Source of the DNA: Trachythela sp. YZ-2020
Lineage: Eukaryota > Cnidaria > Anthozoa > Malacalcyonacea > Clavulariidae
NCBI GenBank assembly: GCA_016169945.1
Contig: JADLSH010000113.1
Coordinates: 2,065,001 to 2,129,000 of the forward strand
Direction: 5' to 3'
DNA: 64,000 nucleotides
The position numbers were made by a program, and so were the translations under genes. The notes below the pieces were generated by a model. The model did no database searches and had not been told where the DNA came from. It worked only from the letters and a program-made list of their open reading frames with translations. Below are positions 1-11,212 of the stretch, in pieces; positions within the stretch are counted from its first letter, which is position 1, and the number at the start of each line of letters is the position of its first letter.

Positions 1-675
1 AGCTGACAAAACAAATTACGAGTTATAAAATTAGCTCGATACGAGCCACGAAAATACCCCATTATCCCCCCACTTAAAATGATCCGCAATAGGATAGGGG
101 TCAAAGCAACAGCGGAACAAGTCATCTTATTGTTGACAAGTCCTAATGACTTAACCAAACTATTTGTCCACCAAAAACCACTACAAATAAATGGGTACAG
201 GCTTATGCTTTAACAAGTAATACTTATTTGTGTCATGTATATAAATAAAAGACATTCCATATTACGTATTTAATTAACATTAATAAATATTAAGTAATTA
301 ACCCATTTTTAAACCTCTACTATTCAGCCTAAAACACTGCTACGCAACTTAAATGTCGCTCTACATACGAACTACCTGTACCAAAACATAAACCACATTC
401 AAAAATATACAAAAACTACTTAAAAAGCAAGAAATAATGAAAAATAAGCTTACCAAGTGTCGCCAGTCATTTTGAAATTCTATTTCGTACTAAACAGGAA
501 GCAACATTACGGCAATTCACGACTTATATCGACGATTATCTGGCGAAAACCTGACTACTTCCGGAATGTTTTTCCATCGTAAACAAAATGGCCGTTTTTG
601 AGGACTGAATTTTTTGTTTATCACAAAAAGCTAAATTTTGAACCCTTTTTTGGCCAGTGATTACGATTTTTTGTA
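1..675. other. Upstream flank of GPANK1, no gene seen
   Basis: AT-rich sequence with no convincing exon, RNA gene or repeat. The last 150 bases presumably hold the GPANK1 promoter and 5' UTR. There is no clear TATA box next to the start codon. Confidence 0.4.
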
Positions 676-2000
676 ATGGATCGTAAAAAGAAGGGATTAA
701 TGTACCCTTCTGTTAAATTTAAGCGTGCTTCGTCCAATTTGGAGACATTTAGCGCGGTCAGAAAAAGTGACATTTCACAAAATCAAAATGAAATTGGAAA
801 TTTATCTGGCACAGAAGCTAGGGAGTTTTATGAAAGTTTACTTAAAGAAACAAATGAAACTCATTTAAGGGATATTAAAAGGAAAAATGAGGCAGAGAGT
901 CCTGTGGAAAAGACTAAAAAAATATGTGTAAATAAGCCTATAAATATTGAAGGTAAAAAGCGTTTTTCTGATACTTGTACAAGGCAAGTAAATGTATTCC
1001 TTAAAATGGCACAAGATGGAGACATCAATGGACTACAAGAAATTATTAGAGATAACAAAGTCAATATAAATGCAGTGGATCAATTCGGTTGGACGGCTTT
1101 AATGTGTGCTGCAAAAAGTGGCCATAAAGCAAGTGTCAAGTTACTGTTAAGAGAAGGGGCTGACATAAAGTTGCAAAACAACAGAGGTGAAACTGCTAAG
1201 GATATTGCAAAACAGTCTGGAGTCCAGGGTGTGTTTGACGTTCATAGAAAATCCAGGCGAAAACGAAAATCAGATGTTAGTTCTGAATTAGCGACATCTG
1301 TCGGACAGACATGCGATGTTTGCAGGACAAAGTTTTTTGGATCGAAGCACGAGCATGATACGTCAACAGCGCATTTGTTTAACTGTCAGTATAAATCAGA
1401 ACGGACTTTCTATCACATTCCTGAAGATAACATCGGGTTTAAGTTGATGAAACAGAAAGGCTGGGACCAAGAGAAAGGTAGAGAAGAATGACATACTTAT
1501 TGAGTAGGCTGGGCTGTCAGGAGATGTTGTGGGGTGCATGGCAAAGCTTTCTTGGGGGCCCTGTGGCATCATAGTTTTAGGATTGGTACAACAATGAAAC
1601 ATAATAAAACCAAAGAAGATATTTTCTATAAAGAACGAGTCAAAAAACTTATCCTTAACTCTTCTGGTAAAAACATGATTGTATGTATGTGTATTTCTAT
1701 TTAATTATAAACTTTTTCTCTTTCAATTAAGGTCTTGGCCCTGAAGGAACAGGTCGTAAATTTCCTGTCAAAACAATTCTAAAACAAGATCGTCAGGGCT
1801 TAGGAAGCAAAAACAAAATGAAAGCAAAGATCACACATTTCTCAGCACAAGATACGAGTGCCGTGGAAGGCACAAGGGATGGAAAGACAAGTCGAGGATT
1901 GAGAGTTACACGTAGAACGTGGAAAAGAAAAGTTATTCAAAAACAGGAGAAGGACAGAAAATGGGAACACAATTTGAGAGTATATATGAATACAGAATGA
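676..2000 (+). CDS. GPANK1: G-patch domain and ankyrin repeat-containing protein 1 (GPANK1-like)
   Basis: Two exons, 676..1477 and 1732..2000, join across a GT-AG intron in phase 1 to give 356 residues, about the length I recall for human GPANK1. A basic N-terminal region is followed by two ankyrin repeats at about residues 110-180 (DQFGWTALMCAAKSGH, then NNRGETAKDIAKQSG). A CDVC...H-H pair near 210-235 resembles a small zinc-binding motif. The G-patch begins near GFKLMKQKGWDQEKG at the end of exon 1 and continues as LGPEGTGRKFPV in exon 2, so the intron splits the domain. The C-terminus is very basic. G-patch proteins often stimulate DEAH helicases in RNA processing; the specific partner is unknown. 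Exon 1 read alone ends in a false stop inside the intron. Confidence 0.93.
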
Positions 2001-2111
2001 TTAAATACCTATTATTTACATTTTGAATGGTAACAAATATTTACAGGTGTAATATACTTTATATAATGATACGGTAAATAGCATTATATTACTACCGAGT
2101 TGTCTCTGGAC

Positions 2112-2117
2112 AATAAA
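2112..2117 (+). terminator. Polyadenylation signal for GPANK1
   Basis: A canonical AATAAA lies 112 bases after the GPANK1 stop codon, before the first repeat element. This is inferred from position only. Confidence 0.5.
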
Positions 2118-2219
2118 TACTATCTAGGCTAAGATAAATAGTGGGGCAAGGGAAGACTCATGGACATTAATTCATAATGTGCGGTGCCAGTGTGGGTAGA
2201 GTGTAACAAAGATTCAGCT

Positions 2220-2371
2220 GTTGACTGTTGTGTAAAACTACCTGAAAAATACAATAAGAACTTCGACGTTTCGAGGGAAGGCCCTTCGTCTGGAAGTTAG
2301 TAGGGAAATGAAAACTTCAAAAGGTAGAAGTTCTTATTGTATTTTTCAGGTAGTTTTACACAACAGTCAAC
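2220..2371. repeat. Foldback element with 43-bp inverted arms
   Basis: The left arm (2220-2262) begins GTTGACTGTTGTGTAAAAC. It reappears as its reverse complement at about 2328-2371, separated by a loop of about 65 bp. A single decayed arm of the same family is present at about 11926-11954. Confidence 0.8.
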
Positions 2372-2387
2372 TGCCGAACATTAATTC

Positions 2388-2634
2388 ATACCTTAACCCA
2401 TTAGCTAGCAATGTGCCCAGATGCACCCTACTTTAATATTTTACTCTGTCTAACGCCAGATGATTTTATTCGTCAGTGGTAGGGTACTGCCAGTTAATGG
2501 GTTAACAAAACTATCTACCAGTGTCTTTTGCTAACCCATTAGCTGGCAATGCACCCTACCTTAATATTCTATTCTGTCTAATGCCAAACAATTTTACTTG
2601 TCAGTGGTAGAGTACTGCCAGTTAATGGGTTAAC
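2388..2634. repeat. Two tandem copies of a 110-bp inverted-repeat element
   Basis: Copies lie at about 2393-2505 and 2530-2634. Each opens with AACCCATTAGCTGGCAA and closes with TGCCAGTTAATGGGTTAA, which are near inverted repeats. The copies are separated by a linker ACAAAACTATCTACCAGTG. The same element plus linker recurs at 60545-60720. Confidence 0.8.
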
Positions 2635-2691
2635 TAAAAAATTTGCAACTTTAAAAATCTATATCCTTTGAAAAATAGACCCCCCAACAAT

Positions 2692-4448
2692 TCATCTTGT
2701 AAGATACCAGTCTCGTAAAAAGACATCATCTTGTTTCCTCGACAACTCAAGTTCGATGTGTGTGAATGGTTCTCGCCAATGCAAAAGATACACCACACCC
2801 TCGTCCTTAACGACCGATTTAACCCATTCCAACATCCGATTACAAAAATTCAAGCACACGCTCCCAGCCCACATGTTCCGACTTTCTGCAACCGAACTTG
2901 GGATGTCTAGAGTATTAAACGTTGTTAGTTTCTTAACGACACCATCATCGTTACGAAATCCGCAAATAACTTTAGGAATGCCGGCCAAAAAGGACTGAGC
3001 CCACCATTTTAAAAGTTTGTACCTTTCAAATGACGATTGCATGCGGTCGTTCTCTATAATCCTGCTTGTTTTTAGTTCAATATAGTTTAAAGGGGGTGTG
3101 GTGCTTTTAGAATTAGTTCTGACGCAACAGTCAACCTCTGCACCGAACACCAAAGAGTGCTTATCCAGCCGGCATCGAACCACCGAACAAAACGCTTCCT
3201 TGTTGTTAATTGGTGAGTTAATGTCATTGGGTTTTGCTGGCTCCCTTGGACTTGTGACATAGCCTTCGAACTTATACCCCCAGTAACACATCTCGTCCTG
3301 ACGTTCTGATTGGTTCAATCTGCGTTGACGTGTCTCGTCTGTTTCAACTTCGCTGATATAAATTGTTCCTTTTTGTAAAGATATGGCCATTTGCCAGGGT
3401 TCTTTTCTCTCATAAGGTGTGCACAGGATTTTGGTCATGTGACCTCGCCAGGTAACAAAATCTGTATGGAGACTAGTTAAAAATGAATTATATTTTATGG
3501 GTTATCCAGACTATCTGCCTAATTCTCTAGTTTAGACTTAAGAGTTAGGCCAAGCAAGAATGAGAGTTGATGAGAGTCAATGAGTGTTGCAACTCTCGAT
3601 TACGTTTGACCCGGACTGCAGAGTAGGTCAACGTCGCACCCTAGATTTTTTGACACAGAAATTTTAGCGCACCTAGAGTTACTTTACAGCAATTCTTGCA
3701 CTGTAATCTGCCCCCAAATCTCTAATTTTCGTTTTTTAACATGTATTTGGCTACTTTTGTGCCCTTAACTGCTTGTTGATGCGCACTTGGGAACTGTTTT
3801 GTGCACCCGCACTTAGATTTTTTACTTTTCCGCACCCGAGATCTCGTTGAAAACTGCCCAACTCTGCAGTCTGGCGTTTGACTGCCAACTCCCCTCGACT
3901 CTCATCAACTTTGAGGTGGTTCAAATTTTGATGAGAGTTTTTGCTCGTTTCACCAGTACACGCGGTAACATCGAATTAACTCTCATGCAACTCTTGTTCT
4001 CTTTTGACTGGGAAATGAGAGTTGATGAAACTCTCATGCAAACTCTCGCTTGCTAAGAATCTCATCATTTTTATATCCTGCACGTTTTGTCATTTTTTTA
4101 GATAATAAATAGTAGTGCATCTGCCAACCTTCCATCATTTTGCGAAGCATCCCCACTTAATGCAAACTTCTCTGGATGCCTCTTAACCCATGTTAACATA
4201 TCATCCAATCTATCCTTCTTTTCTTCGTCTCGCCGCAGAAACTCTTTATACCCCACTCTTAGATCAAAATTCACAACCTCTGGCGGGCTATAATACCGTA
4301 GACGGCTATCGTCGTCTAAAAATTGCCGTTCCTCGTCCAAGGAGAAGCAACCCACTTGCTTTGGCTGTCTAAAATACGGACATTCTCCTTCGAATTTGTC
4401 CACAGGAAGCACGCTAAACTTTGACAAAAGTTTGCTTTCGGCAGACAT
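2692..4448 (-). CDS. DXO: Decapping and exoribonuclease protein DXO (Dom3Z)
   Basis: Two exons on the minus strand, 4448..4129 and 3472..2692, joined at a GT-AG intron in phase 2, give 366 residues. The family removes incomplete or non-canonical 5' caps, including NAD caps, and degrades the RNA 5' to 3'. Visible hallmarks are the N-terminal QPKQVGCFSLDEERQF and LRYYSPP, then TWRGHMTKILCTPYE, the acidic metal-binding motif GAEVDC, the ELKTSR motif and KWWAQSF. These supply the conserved Glu, Asp, Lys and Gln catalytic residues. The stretch LADALLFII at the end of the first open frame lies inside the intron: the canonical donor AG|GTTGG is at 4129/4128 and the acceptor AACTAG|T at 3473/3472, giving DGSLHTDFVTWRGHM across the join. 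The gene is convergent with GPANK1 and divergent from MRPL12. Confidence 0.95.
3540..4070. repeat. GAGAGTTGATGAGAGT-rich dispersed repeat, copy 1
   Basis: Dense copies of ATGAGAGTTGATGAGAGT and ACTCTCATCAACTTTGAG flank a shared core (CACGCGGTAACATCGA). The same sequence occurs at 28935-29245, 31315-31580 and 34640-34799. This copy lies inside the DXO intron. The ORF across it is an artefact of the repeat. Confidence 0.75.
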
Positions 4449-4686
4449 TTTGTTTGTTTATATTTACAATTAATTCCGTTATCCCCCCTGCTAAAATAGA
4501 TATTTTAGATATTTCCGGGGGTAACGAAGTATTTGAAGAAAATTGTGATATGTACCAATTCCTGCAACACCTGCCGAAAATCAAGGCTAACACCCTAAAT
4601 TTAGGGTCATTTATGAACTCCAGAGGATAACATGTGATTCAAGAGCACTTGATATCCCCCAAATTGTGGTGGATAAAACGTTCAAG
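4449..4686. promoter_or_regulatory. Bidirectional DXO / MRPL12 promoter
   Basis: The ATG of DXO (minus) and the ATG of MRPL12 (plus) are only 238 bases apart, so both promoters and 5' UTRs must fit here. No TATA box is evident for either gene. This is inferred from the gene layout. Confidence 0.6.
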
Positions 4687-7627
4687 ATGGCGGCAGTTCG
4701 AGGCATGGCGCTTTCAAGGTACTTTATTTTTTCATTATTCTCTTTTAAATATGCTATATTTTCTGCTAATTTACATATTGGTAAGGTAGCAGTCAAGTCC
4801 GCTTTGCTCATGCGCCCGTTTTGTTTACATAATTTGTTTTCAAACATGTTGGAATAGTACAATTGTACAAATATCCCTGGCAAATATCTGACAATCTGTA
4901 CCATATGCTTGTACACCCGTTTTTTTCTGTTTAAGAATTGACTACTCTAAATAATCTAATAAATGCCCACTCTCTAATAAATTACCCTCTCTGTGAAATG
5001 ACCTATATCTAATAGATACTCCCTCCCGAAGGGTTAAATGTGGCCCCTAATTAAAACATATACACGAGTGGAATACCAGGGTGCATTCGGTGTAAATGCT
5101 ACGCCAAAGCAGTCGCAACGCTACGCCAACATCCCACTCTGGCCCATTTTTCCGACTCTCACCCACGCCAGGGCGTATGACTGTATGAGTCAGTTCTGCA
5201 AAAATTCCACACGTTTTAGGCCCATTTTTGAGAAGTTTAAAGTCATTCGCCGTTTAGTGACATTATTTTGGGCCGTAAACCTGTTACCGTGTTACGCCGT
5301 TTGAATCGTTTGACGTATTTATTATTTTATTGGTATTTATGCGCCGCCAAGTTAAAACAGCGTACGCCACTACACCAGGAAAGATGATTGTGCGCCAGTA
5401 CGCCAAGGCTTACTGTAACTCTACGCCGAAGATCTTCCTATTAGACTACACCGAATGCACCCCCTGGGTGGAATACAGATGACAGGCTCTAATTTTTCTG
5501 TTCTGTTGTAAAGAATTCTATGCAGGCAATGTGTGCGGCGGTCACGAATGAGACATCTGAGTGCCATTGAAGCCCAAAAAGAACCGGAGTTTGATCTGAG
5601 CTCGACAGAGAAAGATTACCCTGAACATATTGTAAATATAGTGAACCAAATCTCACATCTGACACTTGTTGAAACTGCCGAACTTAATGAACTTTTAAAG
5701 GTAGTTTATACAGTAGATAAATGCATCTAATCTAATTTGGATTTAAGGTTAGGTTTACAATTAGGGCCAGCTTAAGCCCCTGACTGGAAAGTTTGGAAAT
5801 CGCTCAACCGAGATTTCGAAAATTTAATAGTAAATATACAGAGAAATCAAAATTGCGCGCCCGATATCTCGGTTGCGCGATACAAACTTTCCAGAGTGGC
5901 TTAAGCCTGGCACACAAGCTATTGGTTGATGTACCGGCCGTGCAAGGCGGTTTCATCAGCTACATTCTCTCATGTGTACATGGTTTTTGCTGAGAATTTA
6001 CCTCGAGCGTCCGTGAGACAAAGATCTATCTATCGTGTTTGATATCAAAGTAACTTGCTAAGCTACGATCTCTTGTGACAGTGAGAGCATCCAAGAGCTC
6101 TCGCGTGCAGCTGGCTTAAAGGATTAGGGTTGGGTTTAAGATTAGTGTCAGATTTAGAATAAGGGTCTGGCTTTTCATCAATTTTGGATAAGACCCAGGT
6201 TAAGGATTTGACTTGGGCTAAATAGGATAAGAGTTCAGATTAGACAGTTATATGGTTGATAATAATTTAGTTTCATTTGTTTTTAGAAATTTATATATTT
6301 CTTAGAAATATTGTAATAATAAGGGCATATAAAAATGTTTTAGGTAAGATTAAAAATTCCTGATGCTCCTATGATGGCAATGGGAGCAATGCCGATGGCT
6401 CAGACAGCTGAACAGGTGGGTATCATTGTAGAAGAATAAGTATTTGATATAATAGGCATAAAGCCCTTAGCATGAAGCTAAAGATTAGTCTACAAACAAT
6501 CAGAGCTAGATGGCTTGGAGAACAGTAGATTTTTAAGACAATGAAAAACGATATAACATTCCCACCTATTCGTTGGATCACGACTGGATGGTACCATTGG
6601 CAGGGGCCCCCAGAGGGGGAGCAAAACTTTGTGTTTGGTGACAAATATATGTAATCATTGAAAGCCAAATAAGGGTTTCACAAAAGTACCAATTCAATCG
6701 GACAGAGTCAGTGAATTTTGCCAGTGATCTATTTGCATTTTTCTCAGAGTGAAGCGGTGGAAGAGAAAAAAGAAGAACAGACAGAATTTACAGTGAAACT
6801 GACTGCGTTTGATGCCAGTGGAAAAGTGAAGCTTATCAAAGAAATAAAAACTATTGTTGAAGGAATGAATCTTGTACAGGTATATAAGTGTATAACGAAA
6901 TGAACCAAATGACCAGAAATGGCTCACTTATCATTTTTCTGGCAAACACCAGATACTATATTCTGCCTAATGCCAGAGGATTTAACTTCTTAACAATAGC
7001 AAAAATCCATGGGGGACAGAACCGACCAACGTACGTAATTTATTATAGATTATATTACAAATATCCAAAAAGCAAGGGGGGGTTTGCCCCCCCCCGGATT
7101 TGGGAGTGTCTTAACCGTGCTATCTGTCCATGTCTCTTATATATTTTATATTTTTCAGGTACTTAAATCCTACAATCCTTCCCACATTATTTTATTCTAC
7201 ACATGCAAGAACGGTTAGAACGCACAAGTTGTAACAAACCTGCAGCAGACTTGTACCAATGACCAATGCTGTTTTTATCACAATGTGTTTGCACTGCTTG
7301 TTCCCAGCTTGTTGACAACTTGCTACAAGGTTGTTGACTCGACAAAGTTGACACAACTAACAAGTTGTGGGTGACAACCTTGTAGCAACTTAATAAAATG
7401 ACAACATGGTCACAACTTGTTGACAAGATGCAAGATATTTATGTGTGTAATGTTCAAACTATTAACCTGGTTCTAAAGGATTTTGAATGAATATTTCTCT
7501 TCATTTCTAGGCAAAGAAATTTGTCGAAAGTGTTCCACAAGTTTTGAAAGAAAATATCAGCAAAGAAGATGCAGACAAACTGAAAATCCAAATAGAGGCA
7601 GTAGGGGGAACGGTTGAAATAGAATAA
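4687..7627 (+). CDS. MRPL12: Mitochondrial large ribosomal subunit protein bL12m
   Basis: Five exons, 4687..4718, 5526..5700, 6344..6415, 6748..6879 and 7511..7627, join in frame at GT-AG introns to 175 residues (human about 198). The protein forms the stalk of the mitochondrial ribosome that recruits translation factors. The short Arg-rich N-terminus (MAAVRGMALSR..RRSRMRHL) suits a mitochondrial targeting peptide. The dimerisation segment DYPEHIVNIVNQISHLTLVE, a hinge rich in Met/Ala/Pro (exon 3) and the L7/L12 C-terminal domain (KVKLIKEIKTIVEGMNLVQA ... EAVGGTVEIE-like end) follow in order. The 32-base first exon is too short to be seen by ORF length; it was chosen because its phase matches exon 2 and its ATG sits next to the divergent promoter. 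Confidence 0.93.
5076..5467. mobile_element. hAT-like MITE in MRPL12 intron 1
   Basis: Terminal inverted repeats CCAGGGTGCATTCGGTGTA (left) and TACACCGAATGCACCCCCTGG (right; one 2-base indel) bound a 392-bp element rich in TACGCCAA motifs. The 8-bp direct repeat GTGGAATA flanks it on both sides (5068-5075 and 5468-5475), the target-duplication length of the hAT superfamily. There is no coding capacity. Confidence 0.8.
5766..5911. repeat. Short palindromic foldback element in MRPL12 intron 2
   Basis: The ends GCCAGCTTAAGCC and GGCTTAAGCCTGGC are inverted. Internal stretches CTGGAAAGTTTG and CAAACTTTCCAG, and CAACCGAGAT and ATCTCGGTTG, continue the pairing, so most of the 146 bp folds on itself. 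Confidence 0.7.
7187..7440. repeat. CAAGTTGT-family element, copy in MRPL12 intron 4
   Basis: The sequence is packed with CAACTTGTTGACAA and ACAAGTTGT words in both orientations. It includes the shared landmarks TGTTTGCACTGCTTGTTCCC and GTGACAACCTTGTAGCAACTT. The same unit recurs many times after 33 kb. Confidence 0.8.
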
Positions 7628-8949
7628 AGTGAGAAATGTTCCCACAGCAATCAGTACCCACTGTAACTGTAATAGCCTACCAGTGGCTTGTATGCTCAGT
7701 AACAAGAACACAACACATGTTACTTGATCAAACGAAGCAGCCGTGAATATCAGGGAGCTTTGTTAACAAAAAAAGCACAAAACAAACCGGTGGCAATAAA
7801 TACAGTATTCTGTGGTATATTGTGTGTGGCTTTTTGTTTTTAACCATTAAAGCCCGATGTTACACAACATTCTCCCTTGGCAAGTAAAATTGACAGGTGG
7901 TAGACTTTAACTGCGTTCACACCGAAATGTCCACTCATGTGCTATCTTCACTATTCAGGAGAAATGGCAAAATGCAGTTTTTCACAGCAACCATGAGAAT
8001 CTCTTTGCAGGGGCAGATCCAGGCTCATCTGATAGAGGAGATGCAGATTTTTCTTTTCCTTCAGCCCCCAGCACAAATTATGTCAGATACCATAGATCGT
8101 GAAAATGTCAGGGGGGTGGTGCGTTTTCTAGGGGGGTGCACACCATCCCCAGTAGATCTGCCTATGTCCCTTTGTGCAGATCCATGTACCGGCTTAGTGT
8201 ACATATCTTTCATATAAATGTACATACCGAGGTAACTAACTTTACACCCCTTACGCATCCCCACACGATTATTAGATAACTTCCATCCAATGCTTGTAGA
8301 CCGGGATGGATTTACTGGGGGGTGCACACCCCTCGTATGCTTGGCCAAGGGGGGTACAGGAGAGGTGGCAATTAATTCCCATAACAAATACAAATTTTGC
8401 ATTTGACAGGGCATTTATCAAACAAAAATGAAATATCAGGCCATTGATGGGCCTTTTTTTTGACCATCTGGGCAAATCTTATTTTATCTAGGTCATTTCT
8501 GACAAGATGACCTCCTTGATCATGCAGGGGGTCCTCAATGATGAGACCCTACCAGATAGAGCTGGGTCCATCCCTGCTTGTAGACATTTTAATCTGGGTT
8601 TTTTTACAAATACTAAACAATGTCGTTTATACAAACTCTAACTGTGAAAATATACAACAAAACAGGAATATAAAACAATTAACTCCTATGACTTTTACAT
8701 GCCCAATTACATTCACGTTGGTCTCACACATAACTGAACAACAATACAGTCTTACTGTTTTAGGGCATTTAGAAAACAACAAAACACAAGTCTCATTTCA
8801 CACAAATTCATCTGATCGCTATGTTTTTTGTCAGCGTTTGTCTACATATATTCCAAAATATATATTTTATATTTTCCTTCCCACAGCAGTTCAATTTTGG
8901 GAACTATTATTATACATTTGCAACTAAATTTCACCGAATTTCAGCAATG
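7628..8949. other. Convergent intergenic stretch between MRPL12 and HAPSTR1
   Basis: It holds the 3' ends of both genes. At 8090-8350 there is decayed G-rich repeat sequence (GGGGGGTGCACACC in two orientations) that looks like old transposon debris. The ORFs there have no recognisable product. Confidence 0.4.
7795..7800 (+). terminator. Polyadenylation signal of MRPL12
   Basis: AATAAA lies 167 bases after the stop and is followed within 40 bases by a GT-rich run (TATTGTGTGTGGCTTTTTG), the expected downstream element. Confidence 0.65.
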
Positions 8950-10562
8950 CTAAAGGAATTTACACTTTTTGTGTAACGCAGAGTCCATGACGACATCTTG
9001 ACTGGAAAGAGATCGTTTACGAGCTTCTCTAAAAAGTTCTCGACTCTCCAAATTGTCATCAAATGTATCCGTCCGAGAGTTTCGGCGTCTGCTCCAACCG
9101 GTAAACCCAACAGTAGGAACGACAGGTGGCAATAGAGGATTATGCATGGTATTATATGCTCCAGCACCTTGCATGCCTATATCTTCAGTGGATCTGTCTT
9201 CAATGGAATCACTCCTTTGATAACGAGGTGGCGATTTTCCACTTAGATAAGATAAAAGTTCGTCACGTCTGATAGATCGTTTTTTCTTTTTTGCCCAAGC
9301 GATTACTTCCCTGTTTCTTTTTTTGTGGCCTAGCTGGTAGCCAGCATCAAAATTTCGTTTGTTTGTATCCATGCTATCTGTAATATAGATTTTTTTAAGC
9401 ATTAATAAAAATAATTCTTATAACTCTTTTTATAGAGCAATCCGTACTTATTATTATGCTAAGTAGAGTCCCTTTGTTTTACGATATGTACTTTTATAGT
9501 GTTTATATATGTAGTTTATATATTTGTATATCGAATTGAGGGCCATGTGTTTATCAGTGCAAACTGTCGAGTGTAACCCTCTTGAAATATAGTTGTTAAT
9601 TATTATTATTATTAAAGGTTAGATTAAATGCATAAACTTAACATTGTTTTTCATTGGTCAAAGTTTAACAGCCCTCAAAACGTCACAACATTACAGTCGA
9701 TTTCATCAAACTTTTGCCAAAATATTCCCGAAGTTCGCAAATTTGTTGCGAAGTTCAAAAGTTCATAATGAATTCACAAGCAGGTTTGTAAACAAACCCT
9801 CTGATTGGCCTACTAAAAACAGGTAGCCAATCAAATGCTCAGTATACAAACTGTTTGTGAATTCATTGTGAACTTTTGAACTTCACAATGAATTTGTGAA
9901 GTTTGGAACAAACTTCAGAATATTTTGGCAAAAGTTTGATGAAATCGACTGTAAATCTGTCATTTTAATTGCAAAAAGTTGACCAATATCTTTATTTTGA
10001 CCAACAGTCGAGCTATTAATAGACTCCACCAATAAAAAGTACCCATTGTAAAATGTTCAAACAATAAAATATATATTTTAATGGCTATATAACATTATAA
10101 CAACATCATTTTAACGCTAAAACATGTCTACAAGTTCTTTGAATTAACCTTCTCTCACTATTTGACGGTAGACATTACAGAATGAATACTACCTTTGTAA
10201 AGAATTGTCACCAAATTTGCTGTGTCTTGAAACGGTGTCCACAGGGAGGAACCATGAAAATCTTCACCACGCTCTAAAACGGATAAAAAAACACATATTA
10301 AGCAAGGAATTGTATAAATAAAGCCTGTTTCTTTTGAGAAACACGTTAGATAGTATTGCTTATTAAAACCAGAGGTATACGAACCTCGAAATAGCTGAGC
10401 TACGGCGTTTGCCGCGTTTTGAAACGACATCCAAATTCGTTGTGAATTTTCTTCTCTTTCTGCCGCTAATTTTTCTTCTAAAGTGTTCAGTTCACATTCA
10501 GCCGTATCTACACATTGTTCCTCCCAGCTACTAGTACCGTTTAGCCTTTCTTCTCCTTCCAT
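8950..10562 (-). CDS. HAPSTR1: HUWE1-associated stress-response modifier (HAPSTR1 / C16orf72 family)
   Basis: Three minus-strand exons, 10562..10385, 10273..10193 and 9377..8950, join in phase 1 at both introns to give 228 residues (human about 275). The family (UPF0472, TAPR1) associates with the E3 ligase HUWE1 and dampens stress and p53 signalling. Visible signatures are SWEEQCVDTAECEL, then WMSFQNAANAVAQLFR, its repeat LWTPFQDTANLVTILYK, then NFDAGYQLGHKKRNREVIAW and KKRSIRRDELLSYLSGKSPP, followed by a Ser-rich low-complexity tail with a SRRRNSR segment. The basic KKKKR run could be a nuclear localisation signal. The paired FQ(N/D)xA repeats fall on separate exons, suggesting an ancient internal duplication. 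Exon 2 is an 81-base symmetric exon. Confidence 0.93.
9692..9953. repeat. Foldback MITE with TA ends, upstream in HAPSTR1 intron 2
   Basis: The outer arms TACAGTCGATTTCATC and GATGAAATCGACTGTA are perfect inverted repeats and continue inward (AAACTTTTGCCAAAATATT against its complement). The inner arms around TTGTGAATTCATTGTGAAC also pair. The terminal TA dinucleotides suggest a Tc1/mariner-type target site. Confidence 0.8.
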
Positions 10563-11212
10563 TTCGCGAGATTTTCGTGAAAAAAATCGTAGTAATTCAA
10601 CAACGTTTTAATATTATCACGTCGCCATGTTGATACTTAAATTGCCAAGGTTTGAGAATTCCTTGGCAAGAGCTCTGAAATTCCTTAGTTTTCCTCAAAA
10701 TTCCTTAATCCTTTTATCCCCGAGCCGGCGCGAAGCGCCGTGGGAGGGTACTAATTCCGCTCGGAGATTTACACCCGGGTATGTGAAAACATTGTGGAAT
10801 GCAAAGCAGTGGCACCACCCCCTCAATTCAAAAATGTACTTAAAGCTTATTATTCGCCCCCCCGGAACGGAAAAGTGACATATTTCCGTCTATGTCGACA
10901 ATATATAGATCGCGCAAAGGACTGCGTCGAGTGAACTCTGGAGAAACCCTCGCACGTCAAGAATAGTGTGCTGCCTCGCTCCGAATCGGCAGCAATTAAA
11001 ATACAACTGCCTTTTCAAACAGGGGCGCACATTAAATTACCCTCCCAAATTGTAAAATTACGCTACATAACTCGGTCCGAAATATCCTGTCTAAAAAACG
11101 TATAATAAACGATACAAAAATTGTCAATAAAAGAAATCAACACTGCAAACCCAGAGATATGTTTTCCTCTTAAAACAATATACTCAAATGTAAGATGACA
11201 TAGCCATACACG
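10563..11212. other. 5' flank of HAPSTR1, no gene
   Basis: This region holds the HAPSTR1 promoter. It includes a GC-rich island near 10720-10760 (GCCGGCGCGAAGCGCC) and a small hairpin TGCTGCC...GGCAGCA near 10970-10995. I compared it mentally with common small nuclear RNAs and saw no match. Confidence 0.35.

Noticed and set aside
4098..4128. Apparent DXO exon end LADALLFII without a GT donor, suggesting a non-canonical splice
   Set aside because: Using the upstream AG|GTTGG donor (4129) and the AACTAG|T acceptor (3472) gives a canonical intron, matching phase and a better family match (DGSLHTDFVTWRGHM).
7897..8217. 106-aa ORF downstream of MRPL12
   Set aside because: It crosses decayed G-rich repeat sequence, with competing open frames on the other strand; no recognisable product.
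10880..11000. Possible small nuclear RNA or other structured RNA near a TGCTGCC hairpin
   Set aside because: It does not resemble U1, U2, U4, U5, U6, U11, U12, 7SK or 5S as I know them; no Sm site or pol III signal is clear.
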